Assembly: GCF_000182925.2 (NCBI RefSeq)
Contig: NC_026502.1
Location: 248,001 to 312,000, forward strand
DNA: 64,000 nucleotides
Direction: 5' to 3'
Source: Neurospora crassa OR74A
Taxonomy: Eukaryota; Ascomycota; Sordariomycetes; Sordariales; Sordariaceae
Positions 22,633-33,436 of this stretch are shown one piece after another. The position numbers and the translations under genes are program-made. The stretch's first letter is position 1; each line of letters starts with the position of its first letter. The notes under the pieces are model-generated. The model made no database searches. It was given only the letters and a program-made list of their open reading frames with translations, and had not been told where the DNA came from.

Positions 22633-25600
22633 CTACATCCCCTGCTGATTACCCATCATTCCTTGCTGTTGACCCTGCTGCTGCTGCTGCTGCTGTTGTT
22701 GTTGTTGCTGAGCAGCCTGTTGAGCAGCAGCTTGTTGAGCCGCCATCTGCAAGTGAATGTGCTGTTGCAACTGCTGCACCGTCATGGGATTCATCGGCTG
22801 GCCCATTTGTTGTGCTGCCATTTGGCCCGCCATACCGTTCATCTGCCCAGCCATACCGTTGCCCATCTGACCCTGCATCCCTCCCTGGCCCATCTGGCCA
22901 GCGTTCATTTGCTGAGCCATCTGCTGCATCTGCTGCTGGCTCAACTGACCGTGTCCACCAGCCTGTCCCGCCATCTGCGCCTGCGCCTGTGCCTGCGCTT
23001 GCTGTTGTGTCTTCAAGAAGTTCTGTATCACCATGGTCTTTGCATGCTGCCGACACTGGTTCTTGAACGCCTCCAACTCCCCTGGCGGGATATTGGCTGG
23101 CTGACCTCCCCATTTCTCGGCAAAATTGGGAAGCTTCTTGGAATACAGCGAGCTCGTCACATTATTGATCTGCTGGATCACAGCTGGGTTGACGGAGAGG
23201 GCAGCCAGTTGCTGCTGGGTTATTGGCGGCATCGCGGGGTTAGGCCGGGGGACACCAACTTGGCCGTGCATGCCGGGTTGGCCGGGAGCGGAAACGCCGG
23301 GCTGGCCTTGCTGTGCGGCTTGCTGCTGTTGGAGCTGTTGGGCCATTTGTTGCTGTTGCTGTGTATGTTGCTGTCGCAAGGCGAACTGTTGTTGCATCAA
23401 GGCTACTTGTTGAGGGTTTAGACTGGCCATATTGATCATTCCCGCTTGCCCTGGTTGACCAACCATACCCGCGCGCATCTGCCCTTGCATCTGACCCATG
23501 TATTGCTGCTGCTGCTGCTGCTGCTGCTGTTGTTGTTGTTGTTGTTGGTGCAGAGAAGCCAGCTGGGCAGAGTACTGCGCAGCAATATCTCGAGTGCCAG
23601 GAGCCATCATGTGCGGCTGCTGTTGTTGCTGCTGCTGCTGTTGGCGAGCAGCGAGCATCTGTTGCTGGGCAAACCGTTGTTGTAGCTGGGCTTGTGTCAT
23701 CTGCCCGGCCATCATGGGGTTGCCATGTCCCTGAAGACCAGCAGCAGCCATACGTTGCTGGAGCGCTCGCTGTTGTTGAGCAATGAAGACAGCAGCCTGT
23801 TGAGGATTCATGTTTTGTGGTGGAACCGGAATACCGCCCATCTGAGGCATTCCCGTAGGGCCGTTCATCAGCATGGCCTGGCCAACTTGCTGGTTCGCCA
23901 TCATACCAGGTGGTGGGCTTGCCTGGGACAGGCGTGGCGTTGGTACGACGGAAGGACGGCTCATGGGCGTTGCGTGAACCATGTTAGGGGTAGCGCTGGG
24001 CATCCTAGGCGTTCCAGCTGCGTGGCTCTGTTGACTGCCTCTAGCAGACATACTGGTGGCCATGGGAACGGACATCGGACCATGGCTCGGAGCCACGGAT
24101 GGGGGTCGTGCCGGGCTCCCGCCCATGTTAGAATTGGAAGCTTGCATGGCTACGCTGTTGACCATGGGTGACGATGCCATCTGTGGCGTGTTTTGCCGGA
24201 TAATCGGTGATGATACCTGGCCTTGCGATACTTGAGGGAACCTAGCTACACCATTAGGCATGTTGTTACCCAAATTCGGGCTATTTTGCATGGTAGCAGG
24301 CATAGTATGTGGTGTTCCCATCGAAGTCGGCTGGACCTGCTGCTGTTGTTGTTGGGCCTGCTGCTGGGCTTGCTGTTGGGCTTGCTGTTGGGCTTGCTGC
24401 TGGGCTTGCTGCTGGGCCTGCTGCTGAGCCTGAGCCTGGGCTTGTGCTTGAGCTTGTGCTTGCGCTTGAGCTTGCGCTTGAGCTTGTGCTTGCGCTTGAG
24501 CTTGCGCTTGTTGTTGAGCCTGTTGTTGCTGAGCCTGTTGCTGCTGCTGGGCCTGCACCATGGCCATTCTCTTTTGGTTTTGCTCCTTCTTCAAGCGCTC
24601 CATTTCCATTTGTTTTTGTTGAGCGACAAGCAAGGCTTGTTGTTGCTGCTGCTGCTGCTGTTGTTGTTGCTGCTGATCCGCCTGCGCTTGAGCCGCCGCC
24701 AACTGTTGTTGCTTCGCTGCCTGAGCGGCTGCCAACTGCTGCTGCTGCTGTTCCCGTTGCTTCATGGCTAGAATCCGCCTTTGCTCGGCCTCCTGAAGCT
24801 CCTTCTCAGCCTTCTCCTGTTCCACTCGGGCCTTGATCTCTTCAAGAAGCTGGAACTGGTTGAAGCGCGGCTCGAACCCTGATCCGGTGGCTTGCCCTGT
24901 CCCATCTGACCCATGACCAGCTCCTGGGGCACCAGCAGCCCTGTTGGACCTGCGCTCGTCGCACGCAAGCATATACTGCTCCATCTGCCTGGCATTGGCG
25001 TCTTCCTCTGCCAGCTCGGCGTCCGTCTTCTTGCGTCGCTTGGGTTCTGGTGGGGCATGCGAATGCGCCGGGTCTGATACTATTTGCTGCTCGAGCTTCG
25101 CGATAAGCTGTTCAGCATCTCTTGTCGGTTCCAGGTCGAGAGGTGGTAGGGTGCTTAGCAAGATCTGGGCCTCGGCGGCCACAAGGTTGCTCGGGTCTAG
25201 GTCAATCTGGTCCAGCTTTCTTTTCCTACTGGGTGGCCCCATGGGTGTCTGTACTGGTTGGGCAGAGGCGCCGGGAGTTGGCGGAATTGCCATAACCTTG
25301 GACATGGGGTTGCTGATGCCCAATGCCAGATCCGTAGCCAGACTTTCTGGCGTGGGGCGTAGCACAATGGTTATAGGTTTGCGGGTCACCTCTTGATTAC
25401 TTTGGCCGTTGGCCTGGCCATCTTGGGCGGGAATGTTTTCCTTGTCGTGGCCCTTTGCATCTTGCTGCTTGATGAGTCCGTTGGGCTGGGCGCCCTGGTG
25501 CTCCTGGAGGGCCTCCTTTGGGTATGGCGCATACGACGAGGGAGTAACGTAGGGCGACCACCTGTGGATGGAGTGGTCATTTGAAGCCGGAACCGGCTCT

Positions 25601-26235
25601 GCCGGGCCTTTGGACGCAGTGGTTGTCCCATAGGTGTAGACTTGGACGATCAAGCAACCGTCGTAAAAGGAAACGTCGGCGGTGTGGAAGTCCAGAAGGA
25701 GAGAATGAGGAATAGTGCGAGTCTTTAGGTGGGGGATGAAGGCCGCGCCAAGGGCTGACGTGTAGCTGGTAACAGTTTCTTGTTGATCGAAGCGCCAGTG
25801 GTTCGGATGAAGGTGTACGATCAAGGAAGGCGGGTTCCCGGCGTGCTTTTTGAGGAAAGCCCGGTCCGATATTGGGACATTGGGGACAGACGGTGGCTCG
25901 AAGAGGGTAGCGGAAGCTGGAGGGCGTTGAGCGCTTCCGGGAACGGGGCCATGGCCAGACGGGGCCCGATTACGGGGACGATTCGGAGGGGGGGGTCGAG
26001 CAGGGGAGCCGTTGGCCATGGTGTTTGCGCCGGGGGGATTTGACGGCTGACGGGCGGAAGACGGGGCGCGCTTGGCGGACATTAGAGGGGAGGCCGAGTT
26101 GGGCGAGGCTGTGTTGATGCCGTTGGTCTGGATTCCTAGGGGAATAGGACGCTTGACCTTGGTCGCGACTGGCGGCGGCGGCGGTTGGGGTTGCGACATG
26201 TTTGGCGACGCGCTGGTGGCAGTAGCGGGGCCCAT
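22633..26235 (-). CDS. spt20: SPT20, SAGA complex structural subunit
   Basis: A single exon encodes 1200 residues. The first in-frame ATG is at 26235 (MGPATATSAS); a second at 26199 (MSQPQP) is also possible. Upstream the frame has no ATG. KRPIPLGIQTNG follows the N-terminus. The family-defining Spt20 domain spans about residues 120-200, with PPSLIVHLHPNHWRFDQQ and SFYDGCLIVQVYTY. The remainder is dominated by Gln-rich sequence. It includes a Gln-Ala dipeptide run near residues 560-605, several poly-Gln blocks, and a Gly/Met/Gln C-terminus ending GNQQGM. In yeast Spt20 holds the SAGA histone acetyltransferase complex together and is needed for activator-dependent recruitment of TBP; the same nuclear role is inferred. 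The low-complexity part is much longer than in yeast Spt20 (about 600 residues). Long Leu-rich frames on the + strand are antisense shadows of these tracts. Confidence 0.88.
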   Translation of the reverse strand: MGPATATSASPNMSQPQPPPPPVATKVKRPIPLGIQTNGINTASPNSASPLMSAKRAPSSARQPSNPPGANTMANGSPARPPPPNRPRNRAPSGHGPVPGSAQRPPASATLFEPPSVPNVPISDRAFLKKHAGNPPSLIVHLHPNHWRFDQQETVTSYTSALGAAFIPHLKTRTIPHSLLLDFHTADVSFYDGCLIVQVYTYGTTTASKGPAEPVPASNDHSIHRWSPYVTPSSYAPYPKEALQEHQGAQPNGLIKQQDAKGHDKENIPAQDGQANGQSNQEVTRKPITIVLRPTPESLATDLALGISNPMSKVMAIPPTPGASAQPVQTPMGPPSRKRKLDQIDLDPSNLVAAEAQILLSTLPPLDLEPTRDAEQLIAKLEQQIVSDPAHSHAPPEPKRRKKTDAELAEEDANARQMEQYMLACDERRSNRAAGAPGAGHGSDGTGQATGSGFEPRFNQFQLLEEIKARVEQEKAEKELQEAEQRRILAMKQREQQQQQLAAAQAAKQQQLAAAQAQADQQQQQQQQQQQQQALLVAQQKQMEMERLKKEQNQKRMAMVQAQQQQQAQQQQAQQQAQAQAQAQAQAQAQAQAQAQAQAQAQAQQQAQQQAQQQAQQQAQQQAQQQAQQQQQQVQPTSMGTPHTMPATMQNSPNLGNNMPNGVARFPQVSQGQVSSPIIRQNTPQMASSPMVNSVAMQASNSNMGGSPARPPSVAPSHGPMSVPMATSMSARGSQQSHAAGTPRMPSATPNMVHATPMSRPSVVPTPRLSQASPPPGMMANQQVGQAMLMNGPTGMPQMGGIPVPPQNMNPQQAAVFIAQQQRALQQRMAAAGLQGHGNPMMAGQMTQAQLQQRFAQQQMLAARQQQQQQQQQPHMMAPGTRDIAAQYSAQLASLHQQQQQQQQQQQQQQQYMGQMQGQMRAGMVGQPGQAGMINMASLNPQQVALMQQQFALRQQHTQQQQQMAQQLQQQQAAQQGQPGVSAPGQPGMHGQVGVPRPNPAMPPITQQQLAALSVNPAVIQQINNVTSSLYSKKLPNFAEKWGGQPANIPPGELEAFKNQCRQHAKTMVIQNFLKTQQQAQAQAQAQMAGQAGGHGQLSQQQMQQMAQQMNAGQMGQGGMQGQMGNGMAGQMNGMAGQMAAQQMGQPMNPMTVQQLQQHIHLQMAAQQAAAQQAAQQQQQQQQQQQQGQQQGMMGNQQGM
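24415..24545. repeat. Coding repeat encoding (Gln-Ala)n and Gln blocks in SPT20
   Basis: On the minus strand a hexamer of the form CARGCN is repeated about twenty times and encodes alternating Gln and Ala. It is flanked by (GCCCAGCAG)-type nonamers encoding QQA. The codons for the same residue vary among GCN alternatives, so the tract is not a fresh slippage product throughout, yet it should still be length-variable. Confidence 0.8.
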
Positions 26236-28134
26236 TGGTATCCCGTGTGGTGCGCCGGGGAGGGGGCGACCTCGTAGGTAGATTGAATGGCCGACTCTTG
26301 TTGTATGCTCGTATGCGACCGTGTTCACGTTGAGACTGGAACGGGATCGGGGTCGGGGGGTATGTTGAAGGTTGAGGTGATATGTAGGTGAAGGGAATGG
26401 ACGTCACGCGGAGAGCCGCTCGCTCGGCGATGATCCAACCAACAACCTACGGTTCTGGATGGAGTTAGGTGAGGACCAGTCTGGGGTGACTACAGTACCT
26501 ACGCAGTAGTGTAGGTACCTAGGTAGGTAGGTATGGAGTCTCTGTCGGATGGGGCGTCAGCAGCCGAGCATGTCGGGGGCTTGTTTGTCAATGGGGACGT
26601 CTCCGGCGGAGGGGATGGTAACGAGTCAAAGTTGTTGTTGACATGTGCGGTAGTGACGGATTGACGACGATGGTGATGGATGGATGGATGGATGGATGGA
26701 TGAGGACTGACTGACCGATGGAATTGAAAAGCAAGATCGGATCTGATGATGTCGGAAGGCCTGCCGCTGCTGTTCTTAGGTTGGCTGCCCTGGAAAGTGT
26801 TGGTCACTCACAGGGCATGGAAGGGAATCCAGTGTCGAGGGCTTGGCGCTTGCCCCTGTGTGTCAAAGGCCTTTGAGGTGTAGGTAGGTACCTCTAGGTA
26901 GGTAGTAGAGGTACCTTCCATTTAGGTTGGTGAAGAAAACAGCGCTTGTGGGTACCTAGCGCCCGCTAATACCTCTATCTTAGGTACCTACAACTAGTGA
27001 TAGTTGGAGGTACTGCTGTAGGGCTGATCTCACTGTAGCTGCACGCTGTAACTGCCCGCTGGTGGGCTGTCTGGGCTATAACCCACCAGAGGTAGGTACC
27101 TGACCAACTGTAGGGTTTCTTAGTACATAGGTACCTGAGGTGTCTGCTTTGTACGACGGGAGGGGACGGGAGCAACCACAGGTCTTAGAGGTAGGTATGG
27201 AAGGTTGTCCGGGTCCCCTCAGCACCTCGAGAATTATCGACAATGGTGACGGGATGATATCTGTCTGTCGCCCGTACCCAGTCTCCACGAGGAGGTTCCA
27301 AAGTCTAATATATAAAAGGGGGAAGAAAAGAATGTCCGAAGAGAAACAGTTGAAAATATCAACCTGAACCTGATGTTATATTCTTACCGAGAGGAGGATC
27401 CATATTGAGTGGGAATGATCTGATCATACGTCAAGTCTCGACCTGGGAGGATTGACAAGGGAAGAAAAGGAAGGCAACAGAACAGAGTATGGATGTCGAG
27501 CAACGCTTATAAAGAGCTCAGTCAGTTCCATAGGTATTGGACCTCTGGCTGCTCGCCACGGGCAGCGCATATATGAGCAAGTTTATTAAGTACTGTACCT
27601 GCAGGTGCCGAGGGAGACTAGCTCATCTATAACCCTAACCTGCACCCCTGAATCGCCGAGGTCCATGCAACTCCCGAACTGCAAAGACAAAAAGCGACGG
27701 ATGACCAAGGAAAATTACCTACACCACGAAAGGGGCTATATTCAAAGTGCCGGGGGGCCTTCCGGCACACAGACAGCTGGCCAATTTATTTGCTTTGACC
27801 ACCATCCCAAGGGACTTTTCCGTCCGTACCTACTTCCAGCCCTTCCCTCCCAACAGCCGGCCAGCAGCTACAGAAGCCCTTACCTGAACGCTTCGGGAGC
27901 GCTTACTGATCTGTGGACTCCAAACAGTCCTGCTTCTTTCTACGCATGCTGGTTGTACATGTTCACTTCACCCACCGAGATCCGTCATCCGTATCATCAT
28001 ATTCCATAGATAGGTAGGTATCCAAGCCAAAAGAAACACTGGCCCGCTTCTTTCGTATAGAGCAGAGTGGTATACATCAACAGCAACAACAAAACAAGGA
28101 TATCATCATCACCCACCCTCCCAAGGAGCCCAGC
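26236..28134. other. 1.9 kb SPT20 promoter/leader and PEX22-like 3' flank
   Basis: The two flanking genes run in the same (-) direction, so this stretch holds the SPT20 promoter and leader and the 3' UTR of the PEX22-like gene. TACCTAGGTA motifs occur at about 26513-26530 and 26885-26910, with a (GGAT)n tract at 26677-26702. The frames present show no protein character. Confidence 0.55.
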
Positions 28135-29545
28135 TCACTCCTGTCCCTGAACCCTCCTGACCCAATCATCACCCAACTTGCCCGCCCTCACATCCACCAC
28201 GACCACTCCCCTCCCTCGCCCCACTCGCTCTTCCTTCTGCCACCACTTGACCTCTTTGTCCTCCTTCTCCTTCTCTCCGTTCTTCTCTGTATCATCGTCC
28301 TCAGAGTCAGAGTCCGCCAGACCGCCGTCTCCTTGCTCGGCGCCAACCACCAACACAATATCGTGCCTCAACCATGTTTGGAAGGAAGTGATGACGCTGC
28401 CGTCGGGGCCGGCCAGAGATTCCTGGAGGTAGATGATTTCGGGCTGGATGTGGCGCAAGATGTGAGAGTGGCCGGCGGGGGTGGAGAAGGTCAAAATATG
28501 CGAAGGCTTGGAAACGAGAGCGGCGGCTTGGTTGTAGAGGGACGTGTACGCAGAGTCGGCACTAGGATTAAAGTTAGTCATGAACAGAACAGTACGCAAG
28601 TGGAGATGGAGCAAGAAAAGGGACAAGGGACTTGACTTACAGAGGGTCCTTGTCCTTGCTCTCGGCGGGCGTCTCGGCGGGGGTCTCGGCCTCGATGTTG
28701 GAAAAGGAAGAGCTTAGCGACGCAGGTTTAGAGGAGCCTTCGGACTTGTCCTTGAGTTGAGGGGCGTAGATGAGGATGTAGAGCTTGGTAAGGGAGAGGT
28801 CGATGTTACGGGGGATGTGGGAGAGGATGGACTGGAGTGGTACGGGATTATTAGTAACTAGACCATGGTTCTGTTTAGATCGACGAGGACTTACAGCATG
28901 TTCATGATACTCTTCGTCACCGGGTTCCACATGGTTATCGGCCGAGACAATAATGGCAACCTTTTTCCGGCGTTGGTTCTTGCTGGGAGTGGCAGTAGTA
29001 TTGGTGGTAGTAGTAGTAGCAGCAGCGGGAGCGGGAACCGGGGCAGTACTAGTGGTAGGCTGAACAACGGGCGTATCGTTTCTGGAAGGAGTAGCATTCT
29101 CAACCTGTTTTTTGGCATCCGGGTCGGACCACGTCTCGTCGTCAGCAAACTCGCTCCTCAGGCTGTCTTCCTCACGGATGGCGGAAAGGGCGGTACCCAC
29201 AGCTGCGCCCGCTGCAGTCACGCCGGCGGCAACCTGTCGCTTCGCGCTGTTGAAGAAGTCGGCCGGACTCGGGGTGCGCCGGGGGCCCCATCCTCCTTCG
29301 GCCTGTTGTGCTTGGGCTGGCGGCTTCAGACGGCCTTCACCAGTGGCTCCGTAGGGCGGGTTGTCACCGTAGTCGGCGTTCTCGTAGTCGAGCTCCTGGA
29401 CGGTCGAGTTGGTGTCGTGTTCGCCGGTCCGGTCCTTGCGCTGGCTCCAGATCCAAGCTGCGACACTGACGGTAGCAACGGCAGCCGTCACGACCAGCGG
29501 CACCCAGGTACCTAGAGGGCCATTACGGCGTCTGTTGTCGGACAT
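28135..29545 (-). CDS. pex22: PEX22-like peroxisomal membrane protein
   Basis: Three exons (29545-28895, 28831-28641, 28561-28135) encode 422 residues. Intron 1 (28832-28894, 63 bases, in frame and stop-free) has donor GTAAGT and acceptor CAG. Intron 2 (28562-28640, 79 bases) has donor GTAAGT, branch GACTAAC and acceptor TAG. A single membrane segment, WVPLVVTAAVATVSVAAWIW, lies at about residues 15-34. A disordered Pro/Thr-rich linker follows. The folded part starts at KKVAIIVSADNH (about 197), continues with LTKLYILIYAP and ILTFSTPAGHSHILRH, and ends with DDWVRRVQGQE. This layout matches fungal peroxin-22-like proteins, which anchor the ubiquitin-conjugating enzyme Pex4 at the peroxisome for Pex5 recycling. 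The assignment rests on recalled motifs. It is divergent from eIF2B gamma across 1.1 kb. Confidence 0.72.
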
Positions 29546-30637
29546 TATAGCGATCGAAGTGGCGAAGACGACGTCCTTGTTCTATGTATGTCGGGCACGT
29601 TCTAGATGGCCGCTTTCATGGCAATGTCGTGTGTGCGTGAGCCGTGTCGAGCTGTCGGGTACCGAGAACCGTTTCGCTTTCTTCGTCTTTCGGTCACAAC
29701 TCGCAGGCGTGCTTCCAGTCCAACAAAGTGGAAGAAGATGAAGACGGAGGATGTTTGCGACAACACAACTGAAGTGAGGAGAAGTGTGTGTATCGATGTA
29801 TGTCTAGGCGCGCAAAGATGGAAATGTTGTGGCTGGTCGCTAGTTGCCGAATATAGCGGCCCACTGACAAACCATAGGGCGGAGTCTATCACATCAACCG
29901 ACCTACTAGGTAGCTGGGGAGAGGTCGGGTGTAGGGGTCTTGGACTGGGTTTGTTGACTGACTGGGCGAGCTGGGGGTCCTGGGGAAGTGGATGCCTCTT
30001 TCCAGCTGCATGGACGGGCATGTCGACGAGCCAACGAGGGCAAAGAGTTCAGCTGGAAGAGAGGAGGTCCTCATGACGCTCACTGCGTCCCCTCTTCAAC
30101 CGACCTAGGCTGGTGAGTGGTTGGCCAACAGACGGGCGTCTTCTTCTCTTGCACTGGACAGTGGACTTTCAGTGAGTGCAGCCTAGTCAGGAAAGGCCAG
30201 TTGCAAGCGCCATGTCCGCCAAGCATCTAAAAGCGCACTTGACCACAGTCGGACTGGCAGCGAAGATCACTCAAGGCGTGTCTCTAGCAATGTCGCTGCT
30301 TCCACGCCCTCCGCATTTGTCCGTCTGAACTGTAAGAGCGCACGGGCCACTTCCACATGCCCCTCCATCAGTGAGAGAGAGCTTTCGCTTCCTTCATTGA
30401 GACTTTGCGATTGTGAGTCAAGAAATCGACATTTGTTTAAAACAAGACAAGACATTCACCACATCTACCAAATATTATCGACACCAAAGAAACAACACCA
30501 CTTACGCGCTCTTATATCACACGGCGCCGTTGTTTCTCCGTCGATCTAGATACCCGACATCAAAATACCCGTGTCACCTTGTTGTGCGCACAATAATTCG
30601 ACGTCAACCTCCAAGTTCCTCTTGAAACATCTTCAAA
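29546..30637. promoter_or_regulatory. Shared divergent promoter region, PEX22-like and eIF2B gamma
   Basis: The 1.09 kb between the two ATGs must hold both promoters and leaders. No convincing coding frame occurs, despite long open stretches near 29606-30076. I saw no clear TATA element. The leader of the + gene before 30638 is AC-rich (CATCTTCAAAATG at the start codon). Confidence 0.6.
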
Positions 30638-32587
30638 ATGCCCCACGCTGTAACTATCGCGACTCCGGGCCTCCAGGCCTTGATCCTCTGCGGTCCCGGC
30701 AGCTCGTTTCCCACTTTCACCGCCAACCCAGATGAGAACCCCAAGGCTCTCCTACCAATCGCCAATAGGCCCATGGTCTGGTATCCTCTCGACTTTTGCT
30801 ACCGCGCAGGCATCACAAGTAGGTCATGTCTTTGTCATCATCTTGGTGGTGTTTGAGTGAGACTTGACATCGGCATGGCTTGGCATATTCTCTCGACTAT
30901 ATAACTAACTCTACTCAGACATCACCCTCATCTGCCCCCCTACGGCCCAGCAAGCCATCCAAACCGCCCTCAACACAAACCCCTTCCTCACCAGCCTACC
31001 ATACCCCAGGCCCGATCTCCTAGCACCCAAGGACCTCGACCAGAACACGGGCACAGCAGAGATTCTCCGTCTCCCCGAAGTCCAAGAAACAGTAACCTCC
31101 GACTTCCTCGTCCTTCCCTGCGACTTGGTATGCGAGCTGGGTGCCGACAAGCTCCTCCAAGCATGGATGGTCAAGTCTGCCAGTCTCACAGACCTCCTTG
31201 ACGACAAGCGGTCCGAGAATGTCCCTCCCAAGCGTAGCGGTGGTCTCGGCGTATGGTATCAGACCAAGACCGCCACCCCCATCAAGGGCGAGGAGACCGA
31301 TTTCCTGGCCACTGTTCCTCTACCATCCTCTTCCGTCAGCCCTCCCAGAGGCTCGCTGTTCCCCAACATCTCCAAGGTCGTCTACTCAACACCCACCGAC
31401 TCGTTGAAAGATCTCCTCGAAGAAGAGAAAGGCTTCCCCATACGCCACGCCCTTCTCAACCAACATCCCCGCGTGCGCATGCTGACCACCCACCGCGACG
31501 CTCACATTTACATCTTCCCCCACTGGATCATGGATTTCGTGAGGGAGAACGATCGCTTGGAGACCATTGGCGAGGATGTCCTAGGTTGGTGGGCCAAAGC
31601 CGGCTGGCAAAAGGGGCTCTCCAAGAAGCTCGGTCTCGACGCCATCCTCGGTCAGTCCAGCACCGCCGTCTCCAACACCGACGGCAAGACCTCCCCCGTC
31701 GGCTCCCACAGCCCCAAGGACTCCACCGCCAAGCACCCAACGGGGTCGCAAATCCATGACGCCGTCTCCGCCTCCGGCACCACCAACCTCGAAGGCCCCG
31801 TCCGCCCCGTCATCCGCACCGGCGACAAGCCCGGTCACGAGGAGACCGAGTCCACCAACGAGAAGCAGAACGACAGCACCATCCCGCCCATGCTCGCCTA
31901 CATCCACCCTTCCTCCTCGACCGATTCTACCACATCCACTCCCTTGATCCGCCGCGTGGACACCGCCCAGCTCCTTCTGCAAATCTCTCTGCAACTCGCC
32001 AAGCTGCCCTCGATCGAAGAAGTCGGTTCCGCTGAAGCCGCTTCGCCCTTCGCTCACACGCGCAAGGTCGCCTACCCGGAGGGCGTCAAGCCGCGCACGA
32101 CCATCACCAAGCAGGACTCGCTGGTGGCGGACAATGTCACGGTCCAAGAGAAAACGAGCATCAAGGAGTGCGTGATCGGCGCCAACTGCCAAATTGGCGA
32201 GGGCGCCAAGTTGAGCCAGTGTCTGCTGATGGACGGCGTGGTGGTGGGCAAGAACTGTAAGCTGACCAAGTGCATCCTTGGTAAGCGCAGTGAGGTGGGC
32301 GAGGGGTGCACGTTGATGGAGTGTGAGGTGCAGGAGAATTTGTTGGTTGAGGCTAAGAGTAGGTTTTTCTTCTCTTCTTCCCTTTTATTGTCCATTCTTG
32401 TTATGGAACAGGTACTGACCAAATACGAAAAACAGCGGAAACAAAGAACGAAAAGTTCATGTCCTCGTCCGGTCTCGAAGCTACCGAGGAGGATCTTGCC
32501 GAGGAGGATGACGACGAGGAGAACGATGGCAACGGCAATGATGACGACGACGAGGATGAGGAGGATGATGAGTCGGCGGAGGAATAG
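30638..32587 (+). CDS. GCD1: Translation initiation factor eIF2B gamma subunit
   Basis: Three exons (30638-30818, 30919-32358, 32436-32587) encode 590 residues, close to yeast Gcd1. Intron 1 (30819-30918) has donor GTAGGT and acceptor CAG; intron 2 (32359-32435) has donor GTAGGT, branch TACTGACC and acceptor CAG. The N-terminus is a nucleotidyltransferase-like fold with LQALILCGPGSSF and NPKALLPIANRPMVWYPLDF. A left-handed beta-helix hexapeptide region occupies about residues 455-540, with SIKECVIGANCQIGEGAKL and CILGKRSEVGEGCTLMECEV. The C-terminus is an acidic tail ending DDESAEE. With eIF2B epsilon it forms the catalytic arm of the cytoplasmic exchange factor that reloads eIF2 with GTP, a control point of amino-acid starvation signalling. 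The frame stays open and Gln-rich for 54 codons beyond the TAG. Confidence 0.88.
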
Positions 32588-33436
32588 GATATCCTTTCTG
32601 CTCCATCGACTCCGCAAACTCACCAGCATGGGCAGCAGCACGAGTCGCAGCAGCACGCGCCGCAACAGCCGCAACAGCAGCAGCAGACAAGGTCCAGAAA
32701 AGGAAGCTGGCTCAGTCGATTGTCGGGGTCAGGAGGAGGAGGAGATGAGTAGTCTATGTGCCGTCGAGTGGCATGTTTAGGGTTTGGTTGGTTGGTTGGT
32801 TGAATGCTTGTTTGAGTACACATACACATACCCTTTAGAAACGGTTCTAGGTCATCCAAAAGTTCTTTTTATTTCCTCCATCCCGATCCCAGGAAACGTT
32901 GCCCGAGTGGGCGCTGAATTGCATTGCCTTCGTTGCTATCAAAGCATTCTTCGATCACAAAATATCAGAATAAGGAAAGGGGTTTGCTAGAGATCGATGA
33001 AGTCAGCATTAAGTAGGGCTATTGGCCTACTTAGGCACGACTCATCTATCGCTTTCTTGTCTTGTTAAGGTTGGGTACTTAGAGGCATACTTCACATAGA
33101 AGCAGTGGAGTCGAGGTCTCCTATACCGCACCTATGTCTTTCTTGCGGAGGTACAGAGGTTCGTGGTAGGAGTTCCAATACACCGAATGCTGTTATATTC
33201 AGTGCTCTCAGTTTCCCATGTCTATGGACACCTATCCGATCATCAGTGTCCTTCTGGACTTTCTCATTCGCTAACCTTTGTAAAATTATATGTACATTTC
33301 CAGAGACACCGTACATCATCGTAAATAAGATGTATTCAAGACATTGCTACCTACCTATGGGGTATCTTCCCTGTTACCTTGCTAGGTACCGGTCCCCACC
33401 ATTGGTAGCCAGCACCACATGATAAAACTAATTGTT

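Noticed and set aside
22333-23421. Long Leu/His-rich frame on the + strand
   Set aside because: It is the antisense of the Gln-rich SPT20 coding sequence and its tail; poly-Leu arises from CTG/TTG opposite CAG/CAA codons.
24223-24771. Long Leu/Arg-rich and Ala/Pro-rich frames on the + strand
   Set aside because: Antisense shadows of the Gln-Ala and poly-Gln tract of SPT20.
22633-26328. SPT20 reading frame taken to begin at 26328
   Set aside because: The codon at 26328 is GTG; the first in-frame ATG is at 26235.
27605-28009. 134-codon frame between SPT20 and the PEX22-like gene
   Set aside because: Composition is random-like and there is no start context or recognisable motif.
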